Notes: generated from the sequence alone by a model not told the origin. DNA of 64,000 bases from Elysia crispata (GCA_033675545.1 JAWDGP010002514.1:250001-314000), one strand, 5' to 3'; positions 1 to 14,000 are shown, counted from the stretch's first letter. Numbers and translations are program-made.

Positions 1-559
1 ACATTGCCTTGCAGGAATTCTTAGCCGCGCAGTTATTTAAACCTACACTGTATCATCTAGATCAAGGTCTAGATATATTCCAGACGGTTTTAGATCTGCC
101 GTCGCCTACAGTGTATGTGTACTTTAATTTTCATTCCTGCCCAATCTGCCCAGCTGTGCTTACAGGAACTAGTTCGCACATTCGCCTTTTTCTTTTGAAA
201 AAATAATATTAATCACATTTTTGCCTTTAATTTTCGAAAAATACTGTTTTGGTGAAAAATAATATTACCACCCCAATTTTTATGGCAATTTACAACTTAA
301 TGCCAAATTTGACGTTCCTTCAAGTGGTGGTCTTCAAATGCTCGGTTAGATGCTCCTCATTTTTCGACTAGCTCCATTATATATAAATAAGCACCTATTT
401 GTTGAAATTAACTCAAAATGTTTCTAAAAAAAAAAAAAAAAACTAAAAAAAAAGATCAACAACATGTGCATACCAAACTACATTACCTGTATTTCTCAGG
501 AGGGAAGTTGTTTACAAATGATTCGTTATAGTTATTGTTGTTGCTGTTATTATTTTTGT

Positions 560-740
<181 letters not shown>

Positions 741-1941
741 CCTATTGTTGTTCTTTTTGTTGCCGCTACTGTTATTCTCAGTGGTTATCTTGCTGCAAAA
801 GGGTAGTTTTGAAAGCAATAATTTGTTTTTCGGAAAAAAGCGTTCTATGAAATAAGATCACGTTCAGAAGTCTTCTTAAATATATTTTTTCATTTATATT
901 AATTAATAGCTCAGTAACGCTACATTTACTCAAAGGGTTTAGCACGATTTCCGGGGTTTATCATTCGGTTAAGGGAAAGAAAAAGGTTTGTACTTTGAAA
1001 TGTTTTAAAACCGTTGATGTATTCTGTTGATGTCAAGGACATTAATTTTAGGCGCAATAATTTTTGTCTTCTTTCTTTCCCCTTTGATGCTGGACAGTCT
1101 GTAGAGGCGTTCGGTGGGTGAAACGAGGACCGAGTCGTGTCTGTTGAGTCATTAGCTCAAGCGGGAGACCAGGCGTTGGCGCTGTGTTTTTTCATGAGCG
1201 TAGAATCTAATCGTGTAGAGGTTACAAAAATGTGTTTCTCTAAATGAGATCTATATGAGCTATACATTGTTTATATGAATGATTCACACTCAAGTCGTAG
1301 CTCTTGCTGCGTTTAAAGGAGCAAAAAGAATATGAAAAGACTGTTCTAATATGGACAAGCAAATTATTTTTTTTTTTTTTTTGCTGTTAGTCTTGACATT
1401 TATTCGTAGATTTTGTGGTAAACAAAAACATACTGTTCTCTACCAGTCTCAATGATCGGAAGATCAGTACTTGCGCATTTTAGAAACTGAGATCTTGCTC
1501 AGACAAAAACTTCGATTTTGCAGTGAGAAACGATTTTCATTTTTTAAGGCTATTTTTACTCTTGTTTTACACAGACAAAAGGAAGAAGCTATAGTTTAGA
1601 ACTTCTACTTACTACTTCGGCTAAGATCAGGAGAGACCTTTCTAACAATGGGCAGCTGTAAGTAATGATTTTAAATGCTGCCTTCAAGGACCCCTTTTTT
1701 TTTAAATTGTTGGAAGGTAAATTATTCCCCAAATTTTTTCTTTGTTTTGTTTGGACCGGATATGGATGAAAATTTTATGCCGTTTTACATATTTCATCCG
1801 CATAATTCTTGCTTTCTCCTAAATCTATTTTGCAAAAAAAAATTTTTTAACCATTCGGAAGGGAAATGATTTTTGCGCGAAGGACATACATTGCTGCATG
1901 AATACTTTTTTTTTACATTGATAGATTGAACGGGTGTGTAG

Positions 1942-1946
<5 letters not shown>

Positions 1947-1978
<32 letters not shown>
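1947..1978. repeat. (TA)n microsatellite
   Basis: Pure TA array of about 32 bp. Confidence 0.9.
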
Positions 1979-1980
<2 letters not shown>

Positions 1981-2041
1981 GTAAGCCATAATCCTATTAC
2001 ACCCCTGCGAAGCTTCAAATCTGTTACTCAACTCTCGAAAT

Positions 2042-2225
2042 GAGGGGAGGGGGGGGGGGCTGTTTAATGAAGTATTTACTTTCCTTTTTTTTTGGGGGGG
2101 GGGGGGAGGGGTCTGTTTAATGAAGTATTTTATTTAATTTTTTTGGGGGGGGGGGGAGGGGGGGCTGTTTAATGAAGTATTTAATTTACTTTTTTTTTTT
2201 TTTTTTTTTGGGGGGGGGGGGGGGG
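2042..2225. repeat. Tandem repeat, three 52-53-bp units with G-runs and T-runs
   Basis: Each unit has ctgtttaatgaagtattt, a T-run and then a G-run of 12 or more bases. Unit starts are near 2,059, 2,112 and 2,164. The G-tracts could form a G-quadruplex, which is an inference. Confidence 0.88.
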
Positions 2226-3615
2226 CGAGATTCCTAAATAGATCTAGCGGTAAGGAAGGATGAGCGAGATGCATTAAACTTTAGTGATGTCTCTTTTATT
2301 CACCATAACCACGGTTTATTGGATTGAAGTCAAGAGATCCAAGTTCTCCCAGAAGCCCCGCTGGTGTAATAGTTTGGGCGGCTCAACGAACCACAGATTA
2401 ATGACCACTGCACTGTCCGCATAAAAAACCCACAGCGTTCACACTTTCGTATAGCAGCTCCCGCGGGAAGGGGCTTTCCTTGAAACTGAATCTACTCACT
2501 CTCGGAACTGGCTTTGGTGAGCGTGGGAGCGCCAGTTCTCCGCCGACTATGTAAACCATCAGTGTGAGTCGTAACTTGTACCTCAGTCGGAGAACTGAAT
2601 GGCTGGCTTCGGTATCACCAGGCACGCTGGTGTCAGCCGGAGGTCGCCCGAACTGCGGCAACACAAGAGCACAAATACACTCCAAAAAAAAAAAATGGTC
2701 AAGAAGGAAGAAAAAAGTCCGTACATTAATGTTGGAAGCTTAGAACTCAGGGTGCTATTCAGCAGAGAGGATACCATCCATGGTGGAAGGAACAGAGAGA
2801 AAAAAGACTGTATAATAAAGAGGGGTGTGGAGTGGAGGAAAAAAAGGGGAGGAGTGTGAGAGTCGCTGTGGAGAGGTAGCGTTTATCTCCTTTCCTTCGG
2901 TTAATTAGATTCCCAAATGTTTCTTTTTATCTTGTCCTTTATATGTCAGTAATGAGTGAATGTTTTTCGTGGCAAATGGCTGAAAGCTTATTTGTTTCAA
3001 TGTAGAGCTGGACTAAAAAAAAATGTTTTCTAGGCTGTTAAACATTTAGGCAGACTACTGCTTCGATGATGAATAAAAAGCAAAGTGAACTTATGAAATA
3101 AGGTAAAAAATTAAGTCTATCAATATGGAAGGATACAGCAAGCCCCTGCCAAATTCGCCGCCTTTAAAGGGAAGTTAGGGTTAGTTTAGTAAACCAGATA
3201 ATTTACATACTACTTACATAGCAGTCCTGTCAGTTAGGTTAACAAATTATATCACGCCTTTTTTCAAATTTCATTTCCAACCCTGTGAAGGTTTTTGTGT
3301 GAATGAACTAAATCTAACATGGAAAGCATTTTCAACCTTTCAAGTACATTAAAAAAAAAAAACTCTTTCTCATATTCCTGTCATAATTGGCACTTATCTA
3401 AGCGACAAATAATTTTAAAAAATGCCCCCAGTATATTTTGATTGAAATGAGTGAAAGAAAATTTTCAAAGCTTATTAAATCATTGAAGTCCCGTGTGTAA
3501 GGGATTTTTATGCGGATGGGCGTTTCTTCCCAGATTCCCGCAGAGATCTCTTCAAGCAGCTTTTATAGCTCATCAAGTGTCAAAAATAACATTTTTTTTT
3601 TCAAAGTGTGTGTGT

Positions 3616-3618
<3 letters not shown>

Positions 3619-3652
<34 letters not shown>

Positions 3653-3671
3653 GGGGGGGGGGGGGGGGGGG
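3619..3671. repeat. Poly-T / poly-G tract
   Basis: A T-run of about 32 followed directly by a G-run of about 20. Confidence 0.9.
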
Positions 3672-3775
3672 AGAGAAGAAGGTTATCTACTCATTTTAAG
3701 AAGATCTAAATTTGGTCTATGTCTTGGAGAGCAGTTCTCGTATAAAATCTTGCATATAAAGCTGCTAAACAGTAA

Positions 3776-4027
3776 TGGGAAGTAAAACTACGTGCTTGGT
3801 TTATCGCTCATTGCCCACAACTATTGTATATTTGTTAAAGCTATGATAAGAGAAAATTATATAGAATTTACAATAACTAATCAGTAATAGGTAAGCTTGT
3901 AAACAATTAATTAAGTTTGTTTTTAAGTCAATATTGATAGCTGAACTTAATAGGCTACATTATCTACCAGACTAAATTGATTTGTTGTGCTAAAAATCTG
4001 TATTTGCCTTTGCAAAAGTTGGCAGCT

Positions 4028-4028
<1 letters not shown>
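3776..4028 (+). repeat. Dispersed repeat, copy 1
   Basis: Similar over about 225-250 bp to 12,126-12,350, with shared blocks such as ttgttaaag, gataagagaaaa, aagtcaatattga and ttggcagctat. It ends exactly where the TTG microsatellite begins. Probably a short non-autonomous mobile element. Confidence 0.75.
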
Positions 4029-4105
<77 letters not shown>

Positions 4106-4207
4106 CTTCTTCTTCTTCTTCTTCTTCTTCTTCTTCTTCTTCTTCTTCTTCTTCTTCTTCTTCTTCTTCTTCTTCTTCTTCTTCTTCTTCTTCTTCTTCT
4201 TCTTCTT

Positions 4208-4238
<31 letters not shown>

Positions 4239-4267
4239 TTATTATTATTATTATTATTATTATCATT

Positions 4268-4342
<75 letters not shown>

Positions 4343-4348
4343 GTTATT
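4029..4348. repeat. Compound TTG / TTC / TTA microsatellite, 320 bp
   Basis: TTG (4,029-4,103), TTC (4,104-4,236) and TTA with TCA breaks (4,237-4,348) lie end to end. The poly-Leu, poly-Val, poly-Arg and poly-Ile frames over it are artefacts. Confidence 0.97.
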
Positions 4349-5925
4349 GTTTTAATTTTTCTTACGGGTGGAGGTAGGGAGTGATAATGTCATTTTCTCA
4401 TTAGTTTGTTCAAATGAGTTAACCGTTTCAAAATAATTTATAAATATGAAAGCATCTTAAGCAACAACTCAAAATTTCACGAGAACAAAATAATTTTTGA
4501 GGGTCGATTACAGATAATTTTCACATACACACATAAAAATTGAGATGCAACTTCTGCCTGTTCAGAAATGAGGTTTCACACCACATCAACTCATTCTTTT
4601 AAACATTCTAGATTTTGGAAATCAATAATAATTCCATCACGATAGAGTTCAGATTTCGTGAGATTATTAACCAGCCTCTGTTTTCAATTAAACCCATCGT
4701 GTTTTTCAGAGTCAGTTTTGATTAATTTTAAAAAAAATGTTTTTAGTACATGTACTAATGAATATTAAATGGGATAAGCCACTGTGTTGTCGTCTTTGAC
4801 TGAGTGTGTGTCTGAGGGAGTGTGATAGGGTGGGAAGGAGAGAGGGAGACGCACACAGATAATTTAGCAGCGAATTTTTAAACTTTTTTGTTTTGGTTTA
4901 TTTTTTTCCCATTAAATATCAGACTTCAAAAGTTTCGATCAAGAAACTGGCCTCTGGTTTCTCAGTCTGTAACAACCATTATGATCCCATAAAGTTGTCG
5001 TGCTAGGATGAACCTCGGAATCAGATAACTATGAGGATCCACAGCTTGATCGATCCATGGTTCCTTTCGATTGAACCTTCTACAGCTTCTATTAGTTTTT
5101 TAAAGAGTTTTGGTTTAACAATAGTTTTTTTCCGACTCAGGATCATGCCCTTAGGGGATTTGAAAAACCATTCACATCGCAAGAAATGGGAAAATGTCTC
5201 TTATTAAAAGTTATTTATATTTTAAGTTGATTTCCAGGCGGAACTCTATTAAATTTTCCTTTTTTAATTTTTTTCTTTTTTATTTGTGGGTCAACTTTGA
5301 AAACATCTCGCCAAAGCAATGATGTCGTGCGATTCTAGACCAATCCTAAACAGGGTTTGAACACAATTGGAATACTATCAAATCCCTTGAAACCTATTGA
5401 CGTCATTACTTTTAATTTCTCTGAACGCAGAAAATGGCCCATTTTCTTCCCTTGTACAGCTCAACTTGTCGTGTCGTGATATTATTATACTGACTGTTCA
5501 AAATTTGGCAACAATTAAGAAGAAAGTTCCTCGCCGGCAGAAATGCCCCGCTGTTCCCGCTTCCTGTGAAGTGCTGTTTTCTCCCGACCAGCTCGGAGTT
5601 CCAACTGAGATCGTGTCCGAGGACCGTTTTTTCTGGTTTAGCTGTTTGGTTGCTGTTTGAGAAAAACTCACTGCACTCACCTTGCCGTGAGGTCTTCTAC
5701 GTTGTTCTGATCATTTTCATTTTAAATAAATCAATCTGATCATTTTAGGGATGAGTGAGTTTTATCGATGTATCAATTAATCAATTACATAAATATGGCG
5801 AGAAAGACTTATTTTTTTTCTTTTTACGACTCTCTTATAACTAATGATAGTTTTTAACAGTGCGCATCACAAACAAAGGTATTATGATAAAATTGATCTC
5901 CTTTTCCAACCCTCCCTCTCTTTTA

Positions 5926-5948
5926 TTCTGTCTGTCTCTGTCTTTGTC

Positions 5949-5990
<42 letters not shown>

Positions 5991-6026
5991 GGTCGATCTG
6001 TCTGTCTGTCTCTCTGTCTGTCTGTC

Positions 6027-6100
<74 letters not shown>
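5926..6100. repeat. TCTG then TC microsatellite
   Basis: Imperfect TCTG units pass into a pure TC array of about 65 bp. Confidence 0.95.
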
Positions 6101-6105
<5 letters not shown>

Positions 6106-6428
6106 GATAAATGTTGTGGATCCCAGTCTATCAGACCCCAAAACTAAACAAAACAGTCCCATATTGAATGAGAATTTTCGTAACCACGTACTCCATAGTA
6201 CTGTTGCACTTACTTATAACTTACAATATCTAAGTTTAACTTATTATCCATAACAGTATACTGTTTTGTTTTTTTCTTCGCATGTCGTAAAGAGATAAAA
6301 TTAGCCCTACTTGATTGAGACCGGAACGTGATTATATAGACTTTTTGAAAGTTTATATTTCGATGATTTGCCACTTCGTTCCTTTCCTCCGCGTCCGTCA
6401 GTCTGGTCTTTCTGTCTGCCCCCCCCCC

Positions 6429-6431
<3 letters not shown>

Positions 6432-6482
<51 letters not shown>

Positions 6483-6493
6483 TCTCTCTCTCA
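6432..6493. repeat. (CT)n microsatellite
   Basis: CT array with one A interruption, preceded by a C-run. Confidence 0.95.
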
Positions 6494-7665
6494 GTTAGAG
6501 GGCCTAGAATTGTAAGACCAGCCTTAACTTGGTAGCCGTCTATATCTTGGTCAATAGCGAACTGTCAATTCATCCTTCCAAGGACTTCTCTCTGGCTTTA
6601 TTTAACCTACCATCGTGGAAGGAACAAATCAAAACATAGAAAAGAACGTGCACTAGAAAAGAATACTTTAGTGAGGTAACAAAGAAAATTAATTAAAAAA
6701 AAAAATAATAATAATAATAATACTACTAAGAGAATACCGTCCAAAATAAGATGAAAGAATATAATAAAGGCCCTTTTAGTACAGAATACTTACTCATCCT
6801 CCGCAACGGGCCTTATTATAATAATTGTGCTCAAAGGTCAAATAAATTATCCTTCACCAGTTAAAAAACCTAAGACTTCCCTTTTCGATTTGCATCACTA
6901 CGCGTCCATATTGTACGCAGAGAATCCGAGATCGTAAAGATATTATTACATCACTTGACTCGGAAAATGCAAAATCAACTTTAGTCTTAAGTAATTCCCT
7001 ATACCTATAGATAATTATGTACCTAGTCACTAGAGCTGAAATACTTTGATGACATTAAAAGTGGAAGCTCAGAACAAAGAGCTGAACCTAATGGGCTTGA
7101 ATCACATCTCTATACGGTTTCTTTATTCAAATTCACGACAAAGAGATCCTCAAAAGTGTAAAGCACATTATGAACTAAGTTCCAGAGGTGCGTTAACCAA
7201 AACTAAAGCCTAAATTATTCATTGCCCATGCACAAAGCTGAGCATTCTTCGCTATGGTTCACTTTCAGTCTCAACATACGGTAAAGCTTTGTGACTTCTT
7301 GTGATGTATATGGATAGCAGCTTCAGGCGTAAAATTACCCACACCTTACACGTGACTGTATGACTGTGTGATGTTGCATCACTAGGACTGGCCTCAAAAA
7401 GATAACAGAAATGTAAGAGGCGATACACAGCATACACGTAGTTTTATCATCATCAGTTCTGCATAGTCTACGTACACCTGCCAGAGATAAAGAGATAAGC
7501 GACTGGTAATACTATGTATCATATTATACTCAGCACTTAAAGAGGTCGAACTGTTTTTTGGGGACATATCCTCTATCCTCTCTGATTGTACACTATTGTT
7601 TTTTTTAAAATATGGAATAGTATTTCGCATGGAGTAAAAGAGATAAAGAGATAGGGAGAGGGAGG

Positions 7666-7669
<4 letters not shown>

Positions 7670-7750
<81 letters not shown>
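7670..7750. repeat. (GA)n microsatellite
   Basis: GA array of about 80 bp bordered by GGGA units. Confidence 0.95.
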
Positions 7751-7756
<6 letters not shown>

Positions 7757-9697
7757 GGGAAAGAAGGTATGTAACAGACTGTTTGCGTGTGTTCGGATGA
7801 GTGTGTTTGTTTTTTCTACCACCATCCCGCATGCCGCTAAGATAATACTTACATCGGCAAATAGTATGCGCAGTGATAAAGAGCTTTGCATTGTATGACA
7901 GAAAAGCTAAAGTTAAACAAGATTCCTCAGTGCTATGCGTAAGTACAATGTATGGTGCTCAAACAGTGTCTTTTGTATGAAGCGATGTGTCAGACACAAT
8001 GATTACGTTTGTTATAGATCTAGATAACTTTTTTCATTTTTCAAAAGAGTTTACTAGGCATTATGTTTTGAGGCTATAACCAAAAGTTTTTTTGTTTTTT
8101 TTTTTAAATCCGTTTGAAAGCATGTATAAACTTTGTTTCCTCCTTTTTCACACCACATGTATCACAATGAGTAGTCCGGAGAGAAGCAAAATTAATGTTG
8201 ACTGTTAAAGGTCCAAGGAAAAATCACTTCAACTTTCGTATATGATGACGGACCGCAAATATCGTAAAATTTAAGTCATAATTGTTTTTTGTTTTTTTTT
8301 ATTGGTCGCTATTAAAATTTTGGTTACCAATGACTCTTTTGCTGAGTTGCCATTTTTTGAACCATGAAGTCGCAATTCAATGGAGTATGTGTATTTTAAA
8401 TGAAGTAAAGGGGTTCATTCAAAATAAGACCTCGTAGTTATATTCGTGGATATGAGATGGATAACACAGTTATATTTCCGTGTCAGGATAGAGAATGATA
8501 CGTGGTAGACTTTTTTTAAAATAATTGTTTAAGATGAGACAAGATATCAAATCTAGTTTTACAAAAATGTCAGTGGAAAATCCAACTTAGAGCTACTACA
8601 AATTGACAATATAGGCGTGCACTATACCATTTTCGACTACGGCAAACACACTTAATTTTCCGCGACGACCTGAACGATTATACCGCCAGTAAAATCCATG
8701 GGAATTCCATAAGAAAGAGGGAAAAACAAGCACGGGTAAGGCGGTGACTAAAAATGGCAACTTCCTGACTCAGCTAGCCCCGACTAGACCTTCTGCGCGA
8801 CCTGGTCAAAAGTTCAAGCTCCTACGGAAGGAAAGACTAAATTAGTGAGTATGGATGACGGATGTTATTGAAAAATAAATCCTAATACATGACCTATTAT
8901 ATGGTGTGACGCATTAGACCGGTCTGTAGAATTATTTTGTCTGCTAAATAAAGTCCGTTTACCCCAGTGTCTATGATGCCATTTTTTTTTATTCTTGAAT
9001 TTTACATTGGGGGAATCACAGTATTTAATTGTAAAAAAAAAAAAAAAAAAGCTAAATATCCTCTACCAAATTGATTTTTGGAAATAGTTGATTATATATG
9101 ACGTTATGTCAGTTTTAGTAATATGGTTTTAAGTAAGATGGTCAGGAATAATCAAGATCATTTTCATGTTTTAGATTTGAACTTAACGTTTTCAAAGTAT
9201 ATTTTGAGTCCGAGGTGGGGAACCTGAAAATTATTTATTCCGGACAGCTTTTATTCCATGTGCATTCTTTAAGACAGCATTCATTTCTCGTTCAAGTATT
9301 TTTGTGTTTAAGATGTCCGAGATGTAGAAAAAAATGCATTTTAAATCATACCCCATGGTCATTTGAATTTTTATCATTGGCCACCGGATGTTCAGGAATC
9401 GAGGGTTTCGACAAAACACCTTCGTCGGGGCCCGCTTTTTGTTGTTCGCTTTTTTGTTTTTTATATCGAAAGATTATTTTTTTAACGTAAGAAAGGATGG
9501 TATTTGAATGCTTTATTTTTGCACGGGCCCGTTCCCAAAAATGAATATTAAAAACATGAAACAAAAGAAATGAAAAAAAAAAAGAAATGTGAGTCTATTA
9601 CTGGAATATAAGAATTAACATAGTGCATACCTATATGCCTGCTTTAGCTTCAAGAGAAAAATGAATAATTAATGTTTTAACAAGTGCAGTTTGCGTT

Positions 9698-9883
<186 letters not shown>

Positions 9884-10416
9884 GTTATTAGGAAACGTGG
9901 GCCTTCCCTACTATAATGCGTTAGAACAGCTTGCGCCTTCTTTACTGTCCTATTTTAGCTGTCTGTCTGTTCATGACCGCACCTACCCAGTGACTCCGAG
10001 GTTAAGTCTAAACTGACTATGCACTAATCGCTTTAGCCCGTCATAACCCTGACCCTTTATGATTCGGTCATCACATTCTCAGCCCACATATAGTTACTTG
10101 AATCATGTTTATGTTTGTTTATCTTGGTATTACTGCTTTTTGTCTCTGTAACCTCTCAAAGTTACAAAAAAAAAAAAACAACTTGAAGACGACAGCCATT
10201 TTCCATTGTGTACTAAATAAGCGCAAAGCTCACTGGACTTATTGTTGGTTTCTTGCTGAAGTCATCACTTGATCATAGTTGACCACTTTATACCAGCCAT
10301 CCTCGACTGTCACACCCGTGTTGAGTGTTCTTTTATTAAATTTATTTTGTAGCCGAAAGAGTAAAATCAGTATTACTTTATACCCTAGTCATAATGTATG
10401 CACTCAGTTTTGTATT

Positions 10417-10535
10417 TTGTTGTTGTTACTGTTATTGTTGTTGCTGATGTTGTTGTTGTCACCGTTGTTGCTGTTGTGTTTCTTGATGGTTGCTGTTGTT
10501 TTTGTTGTTGTTGTTGTTGTTGTTGTTGTTGCTGG
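10417..10535. repeat. Imperfect (TTG)n repeat
   Basis: TTG units with scattered substitutions, purest at the 3' end. Confidence 0.9.
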
Positions 10536-12125
10536 TGCTATTAACGCTGTTATTGCCGTAGAGTGCTCAGTATAATTATATGTCCTGAGTATCGCGCAAG
10601 GTGACATTCAGTATCGAGTTCTGTATTGGTTCAGTGTAGCTGCCCTGCCCAGCATATCTTTAAAAAAACATTTCAAAGTACATTTTACATAGCGCGTATT
10701 TATATAATTCGTGTGCGTAAACACATACTCCAGGTGCAATTAAAATAATGCGATCAATAGTACATGTTTCTCAAGGTAAATCTATCAGGAGAAATCTTGT
10801 TTTGTCTATTTAATGATTGGCTTGGATTGCGAAATGCATATCTAGAGTAAATGTCAGAATATGTTTCCACTCTCACATTACAACGTTGTATGATGTATGA
10901 GAAAAAAAATCTCCCCCCCCCCCCCACCTCCCTCTTCAAGAGTCAGCTTTTTAAAAATACATTTTGTTATCTTCCTCTTAAAAGAAAGACTAAAAAAAAC
11001 AACACAAAACAATTAAAACGAAACAAAACAGAACCAAAAAAAAAAAAAAAACAAACAAAACAATTAAACGCGGGCATGGACTTTCCTCTTATAAATAGGA
11101 AATAACTGTTGGTAAACGAAGAGGAAAGATTAAAAATTTAACGCAAACCAAATTCTGAAATCATAACTGGAAAAATCATGGTAAAAGCAACAGCAACAAT
11201 AGTTTTTGAATTATATGAAAACAACTAAAAATGAATTAAAAGAAGTAAAAAGATAAAACCCAGTAGATGGAAGACGAGAATAGAATATAAATCTGGCTTT
11301 TAAAAAAACACGGATTTTAGTAGTTAGCTTGTTTTTATTAAAATGTTTGGCTTATTGGTTTTGCTTTTGTTTTTGTTTTTGTTGTTTTTTTTCACATACG
11401 AACAATCAACTATGATTCAACTATGGTAAGACTAGTTCTATTTCTCAAGACATAATTTTTTAGTAAATCTAATCGGAAGAGAAGGGAAGTTCAGAGCCCC
11501 GCCGCGCGCGTTGTAATCCTCAAGAACTTTAGTCGCCTGTTTGAAGCCACGTTGATTTGCTTGGCGGAGGCATGTAAGCCCTGTATAGCGGACAAGAATG
11601 AAGCCTTGAAAACACATCTTAGTAAGATGATATTCTTATTGTCCTAGCCTCCAAGTTTCTAACAGCCGCGAACCACAGCCGTGAGTGACATGTAGGTCTC
11701 ATGAAGGGAAACTGTTAAGTGGAAAATAATGATCACTGGAATTAGAGTTACGAATCGAGTTTTCTTTCAATGCTTCATAAGTGGGCCGATTTCCTTGTCG
11801 GGAAAGAGGGGGTCCTAGGTTTCTGTATTAAAAAAAAGTTTCTATCGGAAATTTTTTTCAACAGCTATCTATAGAGCGAAAACAGAAACTTGTCTAGTAA
11901 AATGGAAATTATCCGTGCAAACTGCAAATATAAACTTCTAGTTAGTGGCAGTGTTATAGTATCATGGTGGATCACAGGTGCGGAAAGTCGGAGGTCAGAC
12001 GCTTAGACACCATACGCATATCTGCTCACCAGTATGTAAAATACGTATTAAGTCTGTATTTGGGCTTCCGAGTACGTCTGTCCGTATCGGTGCTAAAAAG
12101 TACATATTTGCCAGCATCCCTCTAA

Positions 12126-12350
12126 TCGGAAGTAAACATACATGCTTGGTGGACCGCTCATAGCTTGCAGCCATGGTGCATTTGTTAAAGTTGTGATAAG
12201 AGAAAATGATATAAAGTTTACAATAACTCATAATTAAAAGGTAAGCTAATAAACGTTTAATTAAGCTTGTGTTAAAGTCAATATTGAAAACTGTACCTAT
12301 GGTCTACATCATCCACTTAGTTTGCAGCGAATTCAAAGGTTGGCAGCTAT
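12126..12350 (+). repeat. Dispersed repeat, copy 2
   Basis: Second copy of the repeat at 3,776-4,028, in the same orientation, clearly diverged. It ends with the same ggcagctat but is not followed by a TTG array. Confidence 0.75.
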
Positions 12351-13449
12351 CTATGCTTACGTTCCTTTTGATGAAATAAATCTGCTGTATGAAACCCAAA
12401 GACGTTTTTTTCTCGTTTCTTATTATTAGGAGATTATGTTAAGAGAATCTAAAACCTCCCTCACCCAAAATTGAGTGACACTGATTGGACTTGACCAATG
12501 AATTTGTTAGAGCGAAATGATCTTTTAAAAAAAAAAAAAATATATATATATATATCGCGAGAACGAAGAAAAATCAAGTAAAAACAAGTTATTCATATTT
12601 TCGTTGGAAAAAAAAAAAATTTTTTTTTAATTTTAAATTTTAAACTTTCGCAGCATAGAGACACGAAGGACGAACCTGTTATGGTGATTCCTATCATAAT
12701 TATATTTCAATATACGACAGAATCGATACCAATCAATAGTGAACGTCATAAACCAATTTTTACTTAAAAAAAAAAAATAAGAAGGGCAAAAAGAACTTCA
12801 CTTAAAATAAAAGATGAATGATCAACAACCATAATTGCTTTCAGTTGAAGTGAGCATATCCTGGTGTATAGTTTGTTTAATGTTAACAAACCTTTGAAGA
12901 TGGTTCGTTAAGCACAGACCCTTTTTTTCAGTCCGTGACGCAGTGAACAAACGCAATGTCTTTGACACTCTAGCACTCGTTTGTCCTAGTTTTTAAATCT
13001 AATCAAAGTGTATGTCTTGCCTTATTCGCGAAATTAAGCGTGCTCAATCTCAACTAAGAAAATTTGTCAGTCAAATAAATAGTTTAGCATGCACACAGAA
13101 TTCAATCCAAGTCCAGTATGTACTTGGTGAAAAATAATACAGGCCATAATATACAAAATTGTTCAACTGATGTAAAATGGGTAGATTCAATGTTTTGAGT
13201 AGAGTATTGTTAAATGTTATTAGTAATGGACAGCTTGAGTACAGAGAGTGTTTCATTTGCAACTTATGCTGTACTACTTGAGAGTGGAGAACGAAGTACA
13301 CATTTTGAAATGCCTAGCTTGAAATACCTTGTATTATGCCAAAGAAAATTAAGAAAAAAATTTAAATTTTATTTCCTGAGAATTGAAGGTTGAACCTGTT
13401 CAATTTCCACGAGTTAAGTGGAGCAAAACCGTCAAACGTTTCGATTTCA

Positions 13450-14000
13450 TGGGGCTAGACGGCTGTGGGTTCTTCAGTCATTCCCTCACCTTCTGCTCTG
13501 TTTCATCTCACTTTCTCTTTTATCGCTTTTTTTCCCGCTCTTGTCCCTCCTTTTAACGCTGTCATATCAGCCGCGATTGCCGGTGTGCGAGTGATTCGTG
13601 TGTGCGTGCGCGCGTGTGTGTATATGAATGAACTGTTTGGCATCCCTTCCAGATTATAACTGCGCAGTAGAGCCAGGGGCTGTGGTGATAAGAGATGGTG
13701 GAGGGAGGAGAGAACGCGGGGAGGAAGAGGAGGGACGGGAAGAGAACATACCGTATCGATCGCCCGGGCGTTCCCCGTTGAGCAGCCTGCGGCCTTCACC
13801 TGGTGACCTGCCACTGCGGCGGCCTCCTGATCGATTTCCCCCCACCACCCCACGCTCGCCCGGTGTTCAGCGCCTCCATCTACGTCACCACGGGCCGCTC
13901 GGCGCGGTTTCCAAGGGGGAGGAGCCGCCGCCCATCTGCCGCGCCGTTCCGCTCTGCGCATTAGATCGGAGCTGGAGATACGCGGTTTTAGTTCTTCCAT
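13450..14000. promoter_or_regulatory. CpG-rich block, candidate promoter or first exon
   Basis: A GC- and CpG-rich island of roughly 500 bp in AT-rich surroundings, 7.5 kb upstream of the first recognised exon. It has a CRE-like tacgtca (13,880-13,886), GC-box-like ggggaggagcc and clustered CpG between 13,750 and 13,970. Frames are open on both strands (13,628-14,044 plus; 13,503-14,042 minus), but neither gives a recognisable protein, as expected of GC-rich non-coding DNA. It could be the promoter and 5' UTR exon of the TNRC18/BAHCC1 gene, an unrelated promoter, or an exon I failed to recognise. Confidence 0.35.

Noticed and set aside
1..206. Possible exon at the left edge after ttgcag
   Set aside because: In two of the frames stops occur early, and the open 65-codon frame has no coding character or family match.
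3964..4384. Poly-Arg, poly-Thr, poly-Leu and poly-Ile frames of 105-135 codons
   Set aside because: Artefacts of the TTG/TTC/TTA microsatellite.
13431..13485. Minus-strand stretch with ctgaagaacccac and, 25 bases on, tcgaaacgtttgac, reminiscent of a retroelement tail or hammerhead
   Set aside because: The bases between the two boxes do not pair as a stem II and no reverse-transcriptase remnant lies beside it.
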